64,000 nucleotides of DNA, taken from contig NZ_BBLT01000005.1 in assembly GCF_000775915.1 (NCBI RefSeq), positions 248,001 to 312,000 on the forward strand. Direction: 5' to 3'. The position numbers and the translations under genes were made by a program. Below are positions 34,639 through 44,886 of the stretch, piece by piece; positions within the stretch are counted from its first letter, which is position 1, and every line of letters begins with the position of its first letter. Under the pieces are notes generated by a model. That model saw only the letters and a list, made by a program, of their open reading frames with translations, searched no databases and had not been told where the DNA came from. This DNA is from Sporocytophaga myxococcoides. Lineage in GTDB: Bacteria > Bacteroidota > Bacteroidia > Cytophagales > Cytophagaceae.

Positions 34639-35234
34639 ATGGAAACTATTGAAATTGTCGAAAATAAATCTTCTAAAAAAATGAATAATGAGAGTACCAC
34701 TAATGAGCAGGTAGCTGTTAAAAATAAAAATAAAACTTTTGCTATTATCCTTGTAGTCCTTGTTGCACTTGGGGGATATTATGGTGTCAGCAAGTATATT
34801 CATGGAGAGCAGAAAAGGACTTTGTCCGATATTCAGATCTGATCAAAGTTCATTCTATCAGTCAGGTCCAATATGAGCAGGCTCTTGCTGAAAATCAAAC
34901 AGCAGGTCATCATCTGAAAGTATTGGAAGATAAGAAAAGAGCAACTGAAAGCTAGTCTAAAGCAGTTGCATCTCAAACCAATGCTACCATACAACAGATT
35001 AAAGTGGCTTTTTCTATAATCAAACAATGAGAAGCAGATCTTGATATTGCATTGCTGAACCTTTCTTATACTGTAATTGCTTCTCAAGCGGATGGACAGG
35101 TTTCTGCCATCAATCTTGTACCAGGGCAACTTGTACAGGCAGGACAGCAGCTGTGTAATATTGTTGTTAGTGATAAAGTATGGGTTACCGCTAACTTTAA
35201 AGATACGATTGTTCGGATCAACCTTACACAGTAA
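34639..35234 (+). pseudogene. HlyD/EmrA-type membrane fusion protein, broken
   Basis: An N-terminal piece with a membrane helix (FAIILVVLVALGGYYGVSKY) starts at ATG 34639 and stops at 34842. The frame then resumes with an internal deletion: SISQVQYEQALAENQTAG is part of the hairpin, which has an in-frame TAG and a TGA. The lipoyl-domain end reads NLSYTVIASQADGQVSAINL, VPGQLVQAGQQLCNIVVSDK and WVTANFKDT. The C-terminal end is missing. About a third of a normal EmrA-type protein is lost. Confidence 0.85.
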
Positions 35235-35239
35235 TTGTC

Positions 35240-35818
35240 GCAACGGGCATGCTCCTCTTTTTTATCTATATTTTCTGGGCATATATGATATTGTCTCCAT
35301 ACACCTCTGGTGATGATTTCTTCTGAGTGCTGGTAACAAGAGGAGTTGGACTGGCATTATTATTTATGCCAATAACCAATCTTTCGCTTTCAGGACTGAA
35401 AGGGCCGGAGATAGGACAGGGAGCTGCGTTTGCAGGATTGATGAGGCAGTTAGGCGGTTCATTCGGGATAGCAATTATTAATACTTTTATTGTAAGGAAA
35501 AGTGTTCAGCACCGTTCTGACGTTGTATCTCATTTAAGTGTTGATGGTATAAATGCAATGGATAGGGTTCATGAAATGCAGCAAGGCTTTGCAGCAAAAG
35601 GCTTTTCAGCGGAACAAGTACTGGCAAAAGGTTGTAAACTGTTGGACTTAGGAATAACCAAACAAGCGATGGTTTTATCTTATATGGATGCATTCCTTTA
35701 TCTTGGAATTCTGTTTTTAATATATGTTCCCTTTGTATTGATTTTGTTAAGAAAAAATAAAGGCGCAAATGTGGACTTGTCCAGCACATTGATTTTTTGT
35801 TTGTTTGTGGTGTGTTAA
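35240..35818 (+). pseudogene. MFS (DHA2/EmrB-type) transporter, 3' remnant
   Basis: Only the last part of a 14-helix drug-proton antiporter remains: ATGMLLFFIYIFWAYMILSP, then a TGA (35324-35326) where Trp is expected, then VLVTRGVGLALLFMPITNLS, LKGPEIGQGAAFAGLMRQLG and GSFGIAIINTFIV, typical of DHA2 transporters. More than half of the protein, including the N-terminal helices, is missing. The piece is joined almost directly to the hlyD remnant, so one deletion probably removed the junction. Confidence 0.87.
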
Positions 35819-36495
35819 ATTGGAGCCAGTTCAGAGATGAGCAGGCCCTATTTTAGTATTAGAGTTGAGTGTATCATTATAGAGCTAGCGGGCATGAAAG
35901 TTTGATATACTATTTAACAAGCTCTGAATAAATTAACAATAAAGTTTAAGGATAAAGAATTCTATAAAAATCAAATATGACTAAAATTATTGGCAGGCGG
36001 CTTCTATCAAAACTTGAAATGCAGACTTAGTAGGTGTTTTTGATCATATGCTTTTTCTTAGCCTCGATTAGTGAGGGTCAATTGTAGTTAAATACATTAA
36101 ATTGTCTTTTTCTTTGAAATTGGTAATGAATTGTATGTTTAAAGTACAATTATAAAATTCTACCTATGTTATTTGTCATTTAGTCCAAAGGTTCAGATAT
36201 CTATTTTTTATTTATTAATTGAAAAGAAAGTGTGATGTTAATGTTTGATTTTAATTATTCACATTTTTATTAATTGATTAAATTTTAATACATATTGAAA
36301 TAGTTAGTGTAATATTTGTTTTTATAAAAGCATTGCTAAAATAAATAAATGTTTAATATATTTGTACATCTTTTATTGTCGTTAAATTTTTTGAAATTTA
36401 TTTTTTGGTTATAAATATTACATGGTCGTATTGACTTTCAATTTCGACGAATTCAAAAATGTTATTATTTTCATGCATTATTTTTTAGTGAAGTT
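35819..36495. other. AT-rich intergenic region before the toxin island
   Basis: 677 bases with no convincing gene on either strand. It separates the decayed efflux operon from the toxin operon. A promoter candidate lies at 36332-36364. Nothing else was recognised. Confidence 0.5.
36332..36364 (+). promoter_or_regulatory. Probable promoter of the toxin island operon
   Basis: ATTG at 36332-36335 (TTTG-like), a 21-base spacer, then TATATTTG at 36357-36364, an exact TAnnTTTG. It leaves a leader of about 125 bases before the OmpH-like gene. The following genes to 60,362 are closely spaced and could all be read from here. Confidence 0.45.
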
Positions 36496-37068
36496 ATGAG
36501 TTCATTCAATAAAGTAGATTTTAATAAAAATATTTTTTGGAGTGTTTTTATTAGCCTTTTTTTAATTAGTGTAATAAGTTTATCTTTTTCACTTTATCTT
36601 TTTATTAGGACACCTAAAATAGCATATGTCTATAATAGCAGGATACTTTCTGAATATAAAGGTGTAAAAGAAAGTAGTAAGGCTTATGAACAAAAGGTCA
36701 AGGCATGGCAGGCCAATATAGATACTTTGGGGGCAGGGCTTGCTCACGAAATTAAAATTTTTAAGCAGGAATCATCCAGGTTGCCTTCAAATGAAAGAAG
36801 AAATAGAGAGGATGCTCTCAGAAAGCGGGAACAGGAGTTGTTGAATTATAAGGCCGCGTTGGAAGAAAAAGCGGATGAGGAAAAGGAGCTTATGGGGGCC
36901 TCTGTATTAAATCAGATCAATAGCTATATTCTTGAGTATGGAAAGAGGAGTGGCTATGATTATATTTTTGGAGTTGCAGAGAATGGTAATCTGCTTTATG
37001 GTCGCGAGGGAGATGATATTACCGACGAGGTTTTGAAGGTGTTAAATGCCAAATATTCCGGAAAGTAA
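36496..37068 (+). CDS. OmpH/Skp-like membrane-anchored protein
   Basis: A 190-residue protein with one N-terminal membrane helix (about 15-37), then PKIAYVYNSRILSEYKGVKE, the usual start of OmpH/Skp chaperones. A long charged coiled coil follows (about 60-135), and the end SGYDYIFGVAENGNLLYGRE matches the Skp core return strand. Skp-type proteins hold unfolded outer-membrane or secreted proteins in the periplasm. As the first gene of the operon with two very large exported proteins, it may be their dedicated chaperone (inference). Its stop overlaps the next start. Confidence 0.8.
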   Translation: MSSFNKVDFNKNIFWSVFISLFLISVISLSFSLYLFIRTPKIAYVYNSRILSEYKGVKESSKAYEQKVKAWQANIDTLGAGLAHEIKIFKQESSRLPSNERRNREDALRKREQELLNYKAALEEKADEEKELMGASVLNQINSYILEYGKRSGYDYIFGVAENGNLLYGREGDDITDEVLKVLNAKYSGK

Positions 37069-37682
37069 TGAGGAAGTATTTTTTTGCTATAATCAGCTTG
37101 GTCAGTGGATTGAGCTATTATTCCTGTTCGCATCCCAAAACTATTGCTGAGTATAAAGCCTGGTTTAATGATCAGGAAAACGGATTTATAAAAACAAAAG
37201 AAATTAATAATCTGATTTTTTCAGTTCAATACCGTCCTGTGGATTTATTTTTATCCGGTGAGCTAGATCCGGGTAAAACATATACAGACAAAGAATTGGA
37301 CTCGTTACGTGAAGGCTATAGAGGAAGTAAATATTTTGTTTTGGAGATAGCCATACAAGATAAAGAGGTAAGAGATAAGAATGGTCTACTTGAAAAAGAA
37401 TTATTTTTAAATGCTTTTAGTGGCAAAGCAAATACAATTGCTTCAAATGTAAAGCTGGCGATAGATGGGGACACTATTTCACCTTCAATTTTTCATGAAG
37501 AAAATGGCTATGAACTTGGCTCCAGAAAAAGAGTACTGTTTGCTTTTCCATCTCAAAAGTCGAAGGATGTTTTTAACATGAATTTTATTTATAACGATGA
37601 GATTTTTAATTCATCAATTTTAAACTTCGGTTTTGAGATTGACGAGGATAAAGTACCTGAACTTCCAATAACACTTAAATAA
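37068..37682 (+). CDS. Hypothetical lipoprotein of the toxin operon
   Basis: A 204-residue protein with a lipoprotein signal ending YYSCSHP. The mature part has no recognised domain. It includes KTIAEYKAWFNDQENGFIKT near the start and a strand-rich second half (KRVLFAFPSQKSKDVFNMNF). It overlaps the OmpH-like gene and ends 6 bases before the 2398-residue protein, so it is translated with them. A role in presenting or exporting the RHS proteins is plausible but unproven. Confidence 0.7.
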   Translation: MRKYFFAIISLVSGLSYYSCSHPKTIAEYKAWFNDQENGFIKTKEINNLIFSVQYRPVDLFLSGELDPGKTYTDKELDSLREGYRGSKYFVLEIAIQDKEVRDKNGLLEKELFLNAFSGKANTIASNVKLAIDGDTISPSIFHEENGYELGSRKRVLFAFPSQKSKDVFNMNFIYNDEIFNSSILNFGFEIDEDKVPELPITLK

Positions 37683-37688
37683 AGTAAA

Positions 37689-40600
37689 ATGAAAATTATA
37701 AGACGTTATAAAAGACCTCTTGGGGTCCTTTTTACGCTGCTATTTTTAAATCAGCTATTTTTTCCAATGGTTAGTTATGCTATTACAGGTAATAACAATA
37801 TGCCGGAGTACAGGTCATTTGAGCCAGTAGCTACAACAAATATGGTAAGTACTTTTGACGGAGGTTTTACTTATAATATTCCTGTCTTAGAGGTTCCGAA
37901 TGGATATCCGATTACGCTATCATATCATAGCAACGACGTCAACAATGAAGCTCAGGCAAGCTGGGTTGGCCTTGGATGGACATTAAATCCGGGGGCTATA
38001 AACCGTGTAAAAAGAGGTTTTCCTGATGAATTCAATAACAATCAGGTAACCTATCATTCTAAAATGCCTAAAAACTGGACAGTTACAGCTGGAAGTGGGG
38101 CAGGTTTTGAAATTACAGGTAAAAATATTTTTGCTACATTAGGTATAAGCCTGGGTATGTCTGCAAGATATAATAATTACAATGGTTTTGGTACAGCAAT
38201 TACAGGTGGAGTTAATGGGCTTGGCGGTCTTGCCAGTCTTAACTTTAATTATTCTCAGGGAAGGTTTGGTTTTAGCCCTGAAATCAACCCAGGAGCATTA
38301 TTGTCCAGATATCTCAACAGGAAGTTGAACGGTGTAAAGGATAAACCTACTACTGAATCTACTCCGCAAGATGCAAAAGCGGAAGCAGAAAAACCAGAAG
38401 AGGTGAAATACGACCCAATAAAGGAAGCAAGTAATAATATAAAAGCGTCTTTAGCTAAAATTGAGAAAAATCGTAATTCACCTCACATAGGATTTGGCGC
38501 TGGAAATTCTGGAGGTGGAAGTGGTCATGGATTTATGTATTCACCCCCTGTGAGTTTTCCAACAACTGTTACGCCTTATCAAGGTCTAGCTGTCAGGCTA
38601 AAAGCAGAACTTGGCCTTAATATGTTACCGGCTCATGTTGATCCTAATTTTGATGTGCATGGAAGCTATGTGGAGCAGAAGAATGTTGATTTTACAACTA
38701 ACCAGGTTTATGGATATCTTCATTCTGAGGATGCATTGGCTAATAATACATCCATGATGGATTATTCAACAGAGAATGAAAAAATGTTCGAGAAAAGGGA
38801 TAAATTTCTCTCTATACCTTTACCTAATAATGATATATACAGTGTAACCGGCGAAGCTTTAGGTGGTACGTTCAGACCATTCAGAGCAGAATTTGGGCAT
38901 TATAGAAAAAACTTTGTAAAGAGTGAAACATTTTCTATTAATACAGGAGGCGATTTTAGTTTGCCTGTTATCCCTTCTCCTCCATACAACCTTGAATATA
39001 CAGCAGGTGCTAATCTTGGTATGGACTACCAATCATTATCAGTGGGAGACTGGAGTGCCAATGGGGGTAAAACTTTCAATGGCGTGAATGATTTTGCTGA
39101 ATCTGATGAGAATTTCTTTTTCAGGTTTTCGAGTGATATGGGAGGAAGTGTAGATTTTACAAAATATAAAGAAAAGCCAACTGATATTGGGTTCAAATAT
39201 AATGATGATAAATATAGTCCTAAACTGATTAGGCAAGGTCTTGAGGCCTACCTGGATTATGGAGATTACAAGGGCCAGGTAAAACTTGATGAAAGAATCG
39301 GAAGAAGCTCTTATATCTCCCAACATACTTTCAGAGACTTTAACGCTTTAGGAAAGAATAATATCAGGTATAAAGTTTATGAAAGGAATCTGAAAATTCT
39401 GAAAGCTAGTCCCACAAATACTTATAATACAAGTAGCCTGGTGGATTATCATGCAAATACAAGCAGGTATAATCAGGATGGGATAGCTGAGTTTGCCACT
39501 TATAATGCGGATGGTGTCAGATATGTTTATGGCTTACCATTACATACAAGAAATGAGAAGAGTATGAATTACAGTCTTCTCCCTTCTGAAATTGATGTAG
39601 ATGATTTGAATGAAAATGGATTAATTGCTCAAGTGACGAGTTCCAATGTTCATGCCAATGCAAAAAGAAGACTTGGCTATGAATCATCAGCAACTTATGC
39701 TACTCAATATCTGCTTACTCAGATTACCAGTCCTGACTATGTGGACAGAAACTATGACGGCCCTACGACAGATGATTTTGGCTCCTATTCAAAATTCAAT
39801 TATGTAAGAGTTGCCGGAGGAAACGAAAATACGGATATCTGGTACCCATATCGTACACCACATTCCGGAGTAAGCTATGATTATGGATCTTTATCTGAAA
39901 AGAATGACAATATGGGGGGGTATGAGTATGGAGAAAAAGAGCTTTATTATTTGAGATCCATTTGCTCTAAAACGCACGTCGCTGTTTTTACACTGGAAGA
40001 CAGAAAGGATGCAATAAGCCCGAAACTAGCAGGTAATCTTTCAGATCCTTACAATGATATATTGAAAGGTTCAAGCACTTCAGCATCAACTATCAAACAG
40101 AAGTGTTTATCAAGAATTGACCTGTATGCAATTAGTGATTGTAATGAGATAAAAGATAATTCAGGAAAATCTACCGGAATCTGGGAGCCTAAATCAGGAG
40201 CTGTCTCCATTAAGACAGTACGTTTTCATTATAGTTATCAGTTGTGTCAAGGTCTTAAAAATACTGAAAATTCAGGAGGTAAACTTACCTTGGAAAAGCT
40301 CTGGTTTGAATATGAAGGCAAATTGACAAGTAAAATCAGTCCTTATGTTTTTAAATACCAATATCCTAAAAGCAATGAGGTAAATTATACCGGTAAGTAT
40401 TCCACCTTTTATGATAATTATGGAGGTAATTCCAGCCTTATAGAAAATCCTAATTACAATGTTTTAAACTCTGATCGTTGGGGGAATTACAGAAATTATT
40501 CGGATATGGATTCCAGATATGGAACACTAGCAAGATTTTTTCCATTTGTAGACCAGAAACCATCCACAAGTTTTGACCCTGCAGCCTGGTGTCTCAAGAG

Positions 40601-43600
40601 AATTATACTACCTAGTGGAGGCGAGATACACGTACAATATGAGCAGAATGACTATCAATATGTCCAGGATAAAAGGGCAATGATTATGATACCCCTTGAT
40701 GCTGCTACACCTAACACAAGCGAGGGGGATAATGGGAAAAAGTATTATCTGGACCTTGCCAAAGTGGGAATAAATCTTGGCGCTTTTGGCTCAGATGACA
40801 AAAAGGCTCTTGTACATGAACTCTTTGCTCCGGTAAAGTCAGAGCGGTTATTTTTCAATATATTATATAAGCTTATAGGAAGGGGAGTGCCTGATATCAA
40901 TACAACCAATTCTGAATATATAGAAGGATATGCCAGAATCATGGGATATGGAATTGATAATGGGAAAGCTTTTTTCACATTTAAAGAGAAAGGAATCAAT
41001 CCAACCGGAACAGATGCCTTTTACGAACAGGTCGATTATGGTAATACCAATAGCAAGAGAGAGCTGCCTCAGAAAGTCTGCAAAGACTTTTATAAATCAC
41101 AGCGCAGGGGTAAAGTAGACGGAGGGAAGTCTGCAATGGAAGACGAGTCCAGTATCGCGGATAAGATTTATGGATTCATTGATTTAATGCAGCAAATTGC
41201 GGAGCAATCTGTCGAAACGGATATCTGCGCTCAGATGGATCCGGAAATGTCCTTTGTTCGTTTACAGAGTCCTTATAAAAAACTGGGAGGTGGTGTAAGG
41301 GTTAAAAGGCTGTTGATGTATGATTATGACTCTAATGTAAGCACAGAACCTTCTGTATATGGAAATGAATATATATATACCACTAAAGATGAAAGCGGAA
41401 AAGTAATAAGTTCTGGTGTTGCCACCAACGAACCTGCAGCGGGAAGAAGAGAGAGTCCGCTTGTAAATCCTTTGCCTAAAGATGAACAGACAAAGATGGA
41501 AGCATTACTTTATGGAAGGGATATGTATTCTCAGGAAGGTCCTCTCGGAGAAGGCTTGCTTCCGTCAGCATCTATAGGCTATTCTAAAGTAACTATTAAA
41601 AACATTCATCAGGGACTCACTTCTACCGGATATGAAGTCCATGAATTTTATACCTGCAAAGATTTTCCGTTTAAAGCGGATTATACTACTCTGGAGCAAT
41701 TGAATAAAACAAAGCTGGGCATCAGTGCCTCCGGATCTTCCGGAGGCAATAGTGTGGGCGGTGGTTATAGCAGGCATAATCCTTATATGTCTCAAGGATA
41801 TCTTTTTCTTATTAATGAGATGCATGGGCAGGTGAAAAGAGTTGCTAAATATGGTAAATATGAAACAGATCAGGCAGCTCCCGTAGCAGAAGAAATTTAT
41901 GAATACTATCTTCCGGGAGAACAGGTAAAAATGATGGATGAAAGTATGGCAATAGAATCCGGATATTTAGGAAAAGAATCTGAAATTTTAGGGGAAGGAA
42001 GAACTGTTGCGGATATTATGCTTGGTGGTGATATCGGAGTAGACGTTTCTTTCGGTGTATATATTCTTCCTTATCCGCCTGTTACTACTCCATTACCAAT
42101 TTCCACTGCGTTTTCATTCAATGCATATGTAAACGAACAGATTCTACATACACATGTGGTTTCTAAGATTATCAGATATCCTGCCATTGTTAAAAGAGTA
42201 ACTAATATAGCGGATGGAGTGAGGCATGTTACGGAAAATATGGTACTGGATAAATTTACAGGTGTTCCTGTGGTGACGAAGTCTTATGATGATTTTAATT
42301 ATGCCTATCTTGATCAGGATATAAAGGCATCCTGGAATTATAAAAACATGAGACCGGTTTCAACGAATGAGCGCCTGAAACTGACGGGAATATTTGTCAA
42401 AGGAACAGATAAAGATCCGGCAACCGGAAGTGATATAGATTACTTATCGATGAATCTTGGTGCAGCTGCAGGTTGTGCTTCTATTGATAATTTTGTTCGC
42501 GGAGACTTTTTGGAAATAACCAAATCGAATACAATAGCATTATATCATGTCAGCGACCTGGATTATGAAAATAACAGATTGGTAATAGCTAAATCTGCAT
42601 TAAATACAGGTACTTTAAATAATAATGATCCTGTTAATATTGATGTAATTAAAAGCGGTTACACAAATCAGCTAAGCAGTAAGTCAGGTCATATAAGATT
42701 TCATGATATGACAAACCCGTTTACCATGAATCCTCCGGCTAAGGATGCAGATATCGATAGTCTTCTGACGAAACTAAATAATGCGTTGACTTCAGGTAGT
42801 TCTCCAGCAACCATCACTAAAAGCACTCTTCCTTCAACGTTAATGTTAAAAGATCCGGTAACAGGTGGATGCATTAAAGCAAATGAATTACCAGATGATC
42901 TTTATATAACAAAAGAAGCTGGAAGTGTAAAAGTAGAAATTGGTAAAGCACATCAAGATGGAACTAAGACTGTTGTAAAAATTCCCAATTCAAATAAAAA
43001 TCCTCATCAATTAGTTAAAGACTTGAATGATTTTTTAAATCTTATTTGGGGATATAAGATTGCTAATTCATATCCATACCAAGCACAAAGAAATAATTTA
43101 TTAGGTGGTAACTATTACCGTTTTTATGAAAGACCAAAGGCTCCACTACCGTTTCAGGGTATTTATGATTTATACAATGACAAGGTCTATAGTAATATTA
43201 ATGGAAGTTCCTCATCTATTACCTTCAATAATTTATTTTATCTGGGAGACTTTGCAGGGGCTTTCGCGGGTTCGACGGCTCAAGACTTTGCTAATTCAAT
43301 ATTACGGATTACATGCAAAACAGGTAATGTATCAATATATTCTCATTTGATACCAACTCCGGATGTTGAACTTAATACTACCGGAACTCCTAAACCTTAC
43401 GATCATATTTATGGATTATTTGGACTTAGGACTGCTGCGGATGTTTATCACGGATTACAGGTTGAACAGTTGTATCGGGCATATAAATATGACTACCGCA
43501 ATACACTTTATAGACTTTTAACTACTCCACATACAGAAATAATTGGATACTTTTCTCAGGATGACGAGGGGTACTTATGTTATAATAAATTAATACAAAA

Positions 43601-44885
43601 CAAAGAAGTAGAAACTAAGAAGTTTTGCCTGCGTTTCTATACTGAGGAGCAAGTACCAATTATTATACCTGCCAAATGTTCTTCCCCGCTGGTGAGGTCG
43701 AGTGGTGCCGTTGGCACTTTCAGTTACAACGAAAAATTAGGCTATATCCAGTATTCTGATGGGGTTGGATGCCCTCAAAATGTTAACTGTCTTAAAGTAT
43801 GTCCTAAATTACCTAAACCACAAGAAACAACTAATGTAGTAGAAGCGTCTGTTTCTACCTACTCAGATGACTGGTCTTACAATGCATCAGATTATCCAAA
43901 ACCAAGTTCAACTTTGACTTTAAATTCTTATGAAGCTGCTTTGAAAGGAAAATGGAGGGTACAAGATGCGCATGTTTATAGAAAAAACAAGGATGGGTAT
44001 TATGAGTATGCCAATTTTAATAAGGGGCGATTTGATCTTGTAATGTTTAACTGGGCTAATAGTAGTGTAAACGACCCCAATAAGTGGGTGAAGACTTCAA
44101 CTATTACATCTTATTCTCCAAATGGTTCACCATTGGAGGATAAAAATATTCTCAATATATACAGTGCTTCCAAATTTGGCTATAACAATACTTTACCGGT
44201 TCTTGTAGCGCAAAATGCTAAAAAAGGAAATGTTGCCTTCGAAAGTTTTGAAAACTTATACGGTTCTTATTTTGAGAATGGCCTGACCTATACTTCATCA
44301 GCAGGAACGACCAGCGCCACCGTAAGCCATACAGGTTCGAAATCCATATCGCTCAAGCCAAATGCAAGCTTTAAAATCGCTGATATTGAAAAGGAGGGTC
44401 AGGTTTCCAGTGAAGGTGTATTAGTGAGGGCCTGGATCAAGCCAAACAAAAGCAAACCTCTTCTTGATGGGAAAGTAACGGTTGTTTACGGAAGCAATAA
44501 CTCTGTAACCATGAGCAAAGTTTCGGGAAGCGGGGAGTGGGAGCTTTATGAAGGTTTAATTTCGGCCAGCCAGATCATCAGCTCGAATCTGGGGCTTACA
44601 GGCAATCGATTCCCTGTGTATATCAGAATCTCCGACCCGAAAAATGAATATGTCCAGGGAGACATTTATCTGGATGATATAAGGGTTCAGCCTATGCAGT
44701 CCGAGATGGTTTGTTATGTTTATGATAAAGCGCAACGACTGCTTGCCACCTTTGATGACCAGCACTTTGCTTTGGTATTTGAGTATAATGCAGAAGGAGT
44801 CCTCGTGAGAAAACTCAAAGAAACAATCAGAGGTTTAAAGACCATTTCAGAAACGCAGTATAACGAAAAAGGAGTGCTCAGATAA
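37689..44885 (+). CDS. Giant SpvB/RHS-like exported protein
   Basis: A 2398-residue protein with a signal peptide (about 1-32, PLGVLFTLLFLNQLFFPMVS). Residues 40-110 read MPEYRSFEPVATTNMVSTFD, GGFTYNIPVLEVPNGYPITL and SWVGLGWTLNPGAINRVKRG, the opening of the SpvB/TcaB-like beta-rich family that precedes RHS proteins in Bacteroidota. Long strand-rich regions follow. A CBM-like module lies near 2190-2330 (VAFESFENLYGSYFENGLTY, YLDDIRVQP), and a YD-type ending has CYVYDKAQRLLATFDDQHFA and FEYNAEGVLVRKLKETI. It has no toxin tip, and the next gene starts 1 base after its stop. By analogy with TcB/TcC it may form a shell with the RHS protein at 45,635. Confidence 0.8.
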   Translation: MKIIRRYKRPLGVLFTLLFLNQLFFPMVSYAITGNNNMPEYRSFEPVATTNMVSTFDGGFTYNIPVLEVPNGYPITLSYHSNDVNNEAQASWVGLGWTLNPGAINRVKRGFPDEFNNNQVTYHSKMPKNWTVTAGSGAGFEITGKNIFATLGISLGMSARYNNYNGFGTAITGGVNGLGGLASLNFNYSQGRFGFSPEINPGALLSRYLNRKLNGVKDKPTTESTPQDAKAEAEKPEEVKYDPIKEASNNIKASLAKIEKNRNSPHIGFGAGNSGGGSGHGFMYSPPVSFPTTVTPYQGLAVRLKAELGLNMLPAHVDPNFDVHGSYVEQKNVDFTTNQVYGYLHSEDALANNTSMMDYSTENEKMFEKRDKFLSIPLPNNDIYSVTGEALGGTFRPFRAEFGHYRKNFVKSETFSINTGGDFSLPVIPSPPYNLEYTAGANLGMDYQSLSVGDWSANGGKTFNGVNDFAESDENFFFRFSSDMGGSVDFTKYKEKPTDIGFKYNDDKYSPKLIRQGLEAYLDYGDYKGQVKLDERIGRSSYISQHTFRDFNALGKNNIRYKVYERNLKILKASPTNTYNTSSLVDYHANTSRYNQDGIAEFATYNADGVRYVYGLPLHTRNEKSMNYSLLPSEIDVDDLNENGLIAQVTSSNVHANAKRRLGYESSATYATQYLLTQITSPDYVDRNYDGPTTDDFGSYSKFNYVRVAGGNENTDIWYPYRTPHSGVSYDYGSLSEKNDNMGGYEYGEKELYYLRSICSKTHVAVFTLEDRKDAISPKLAGNLSDPYNDILKGSSTSASTIKQKCLSRIDLYAISDCNEIKDNSGKSTGIWEPKSGAVSIKTVRFHYSYQLCQGLKNTENSGGKLTLEKLWFEYEGKLTSKISPYVFKYQYPKSNEVNYTGKYSTFYDNYGGNSSLIENPNYNVLNSDRWGNYRNYSDMDSRYGTLARFFPFVDQKPSTSFDPAAWCLKRIILPSGGEIHVQYEQNDYQYVQDKRAMIMIPLDAATPNTSEGDNGKKYYLDLAKVGINLGAFGSDDKKALVHELFAPVKSERLFFNILYKLIGRGVPDINTTNSEYIEGYARIMGYGIDNGKAFFTFKEKGINPTGTDAFYEQVDYGNTNSKRELPQKVCKDFYKSQRRGKVDGGKSAMEDESSIADKIYGFIDLMQQIAEQSVETDICAQMDPEMSFVRLQSPYKKLGGGVRVKRLLMYDYDSNVSTEPSVYGNEYIYTTKDESGKVISSGVATNEPAAGRRESPLVNPLPKDEQTKMEALLYGRDMYSQEGPLGEGLLPSASIGYSKVTIKNIHQGLTSTGYEVHEFYTCKDFPFKADYTTLEQLNKTKLGISASGSSGGNSVGGGYSRHNPYMSQGYLFLINEMHGQVKRVAKYGKYETDQAAPVAEEIYEYYLPGEQVKMMDESMAIESGYLGKESEILGEGRTVADIMLGGDIGVDVSFGVYILPYPPVTTPLPISTAFSFNAYVNEQILHTHVVSKIIRYPAIVKRVTNIADGVRHVTENMVLDKFTGVPVVTKSYDDFNYAYLDQDIKASWNYKNMRPVSTNERLKLTGIFVKGTDKDPATGSDIDYLSMNLGAAAGCASIDNFVRGDFLEITKSNTIALYHVSDLDYENNRLVIAKSALNTGTLNNNDPVNIDVIKSGYTNQLSSKSGHIRFHDMTNPFTMNPPAKDADIDSLLTKLNNALTSGSSPATITKSTLPSTLMLKDPVTGGCIKANELPDDLYITKEAGSVKVEIGKAHQDGTKTVVKIPNSNKNPHQLVKDLNDFLNLIWGYKIANSYPYQAQRNNLLGGNYYRFYERPKAPLPFQGIYDLYNDKVYSNINGSSSSITFNNLFYLGDFAGAFAGSTAQDFANSILRITCKTGNVSIYSHLIPTPDVELNTTGTPKPYDHIYGLFGLRTAADVYHGLQVEQLYRAYKYDYRNTLYRLLTTPHTEIIGYFSQDDEGYLCYNKLIQNKEVETKKFCLRFYTEEQVPIIIPAKCSSPLVRSSGAVGTFSYNEKLGYIQYSDGVGCPQNVNCLKVCPKLPKPQETTNVVEASVSTYSDDWSYNASDYPKPSSTLTLNSYEAALKGKWRVQDAHVYRKNKDGYYEYANFNKGRFDLVMFNWANSSVNDPNKWVKTSTITSYSPNGSPLEDKNILNIYSASKFGYNNTLPVLVAQNAKKGNVAFESFENLYGSYFENGLTYTSSAGTTSATVSHTGSKSISLKPNASFKIADIEKEGQVSSEGVLVRAWIKPNKSKPLLDGKVTVVYGSNNSVTMSKVSGSGEWELYEGLISASQIISSNLGLTGNRFPVYIRISDPKNEYVQGDIYLDDIRVQPMQSEMVCYVYDKAQRLLATFDDQHFALVFEYNAEGVLVRKLKETIRGLKTISETQYNEKGVLR

Positions 44886-44886
44886 T

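Noticed and set aside
35052-35234. The lipoyl-domain piece of HlyD as an independent small gene
   Set aside because: It is in the expected order with the other fragments of one membrane fusion protein and lacks a start signal, so it is part of the pseudogene.
39039-39326. Open frames on the - strand inside the giant genes
   Set aside because: They are reverse readings of strongly coding + strand sequence, without their own start context or domains.
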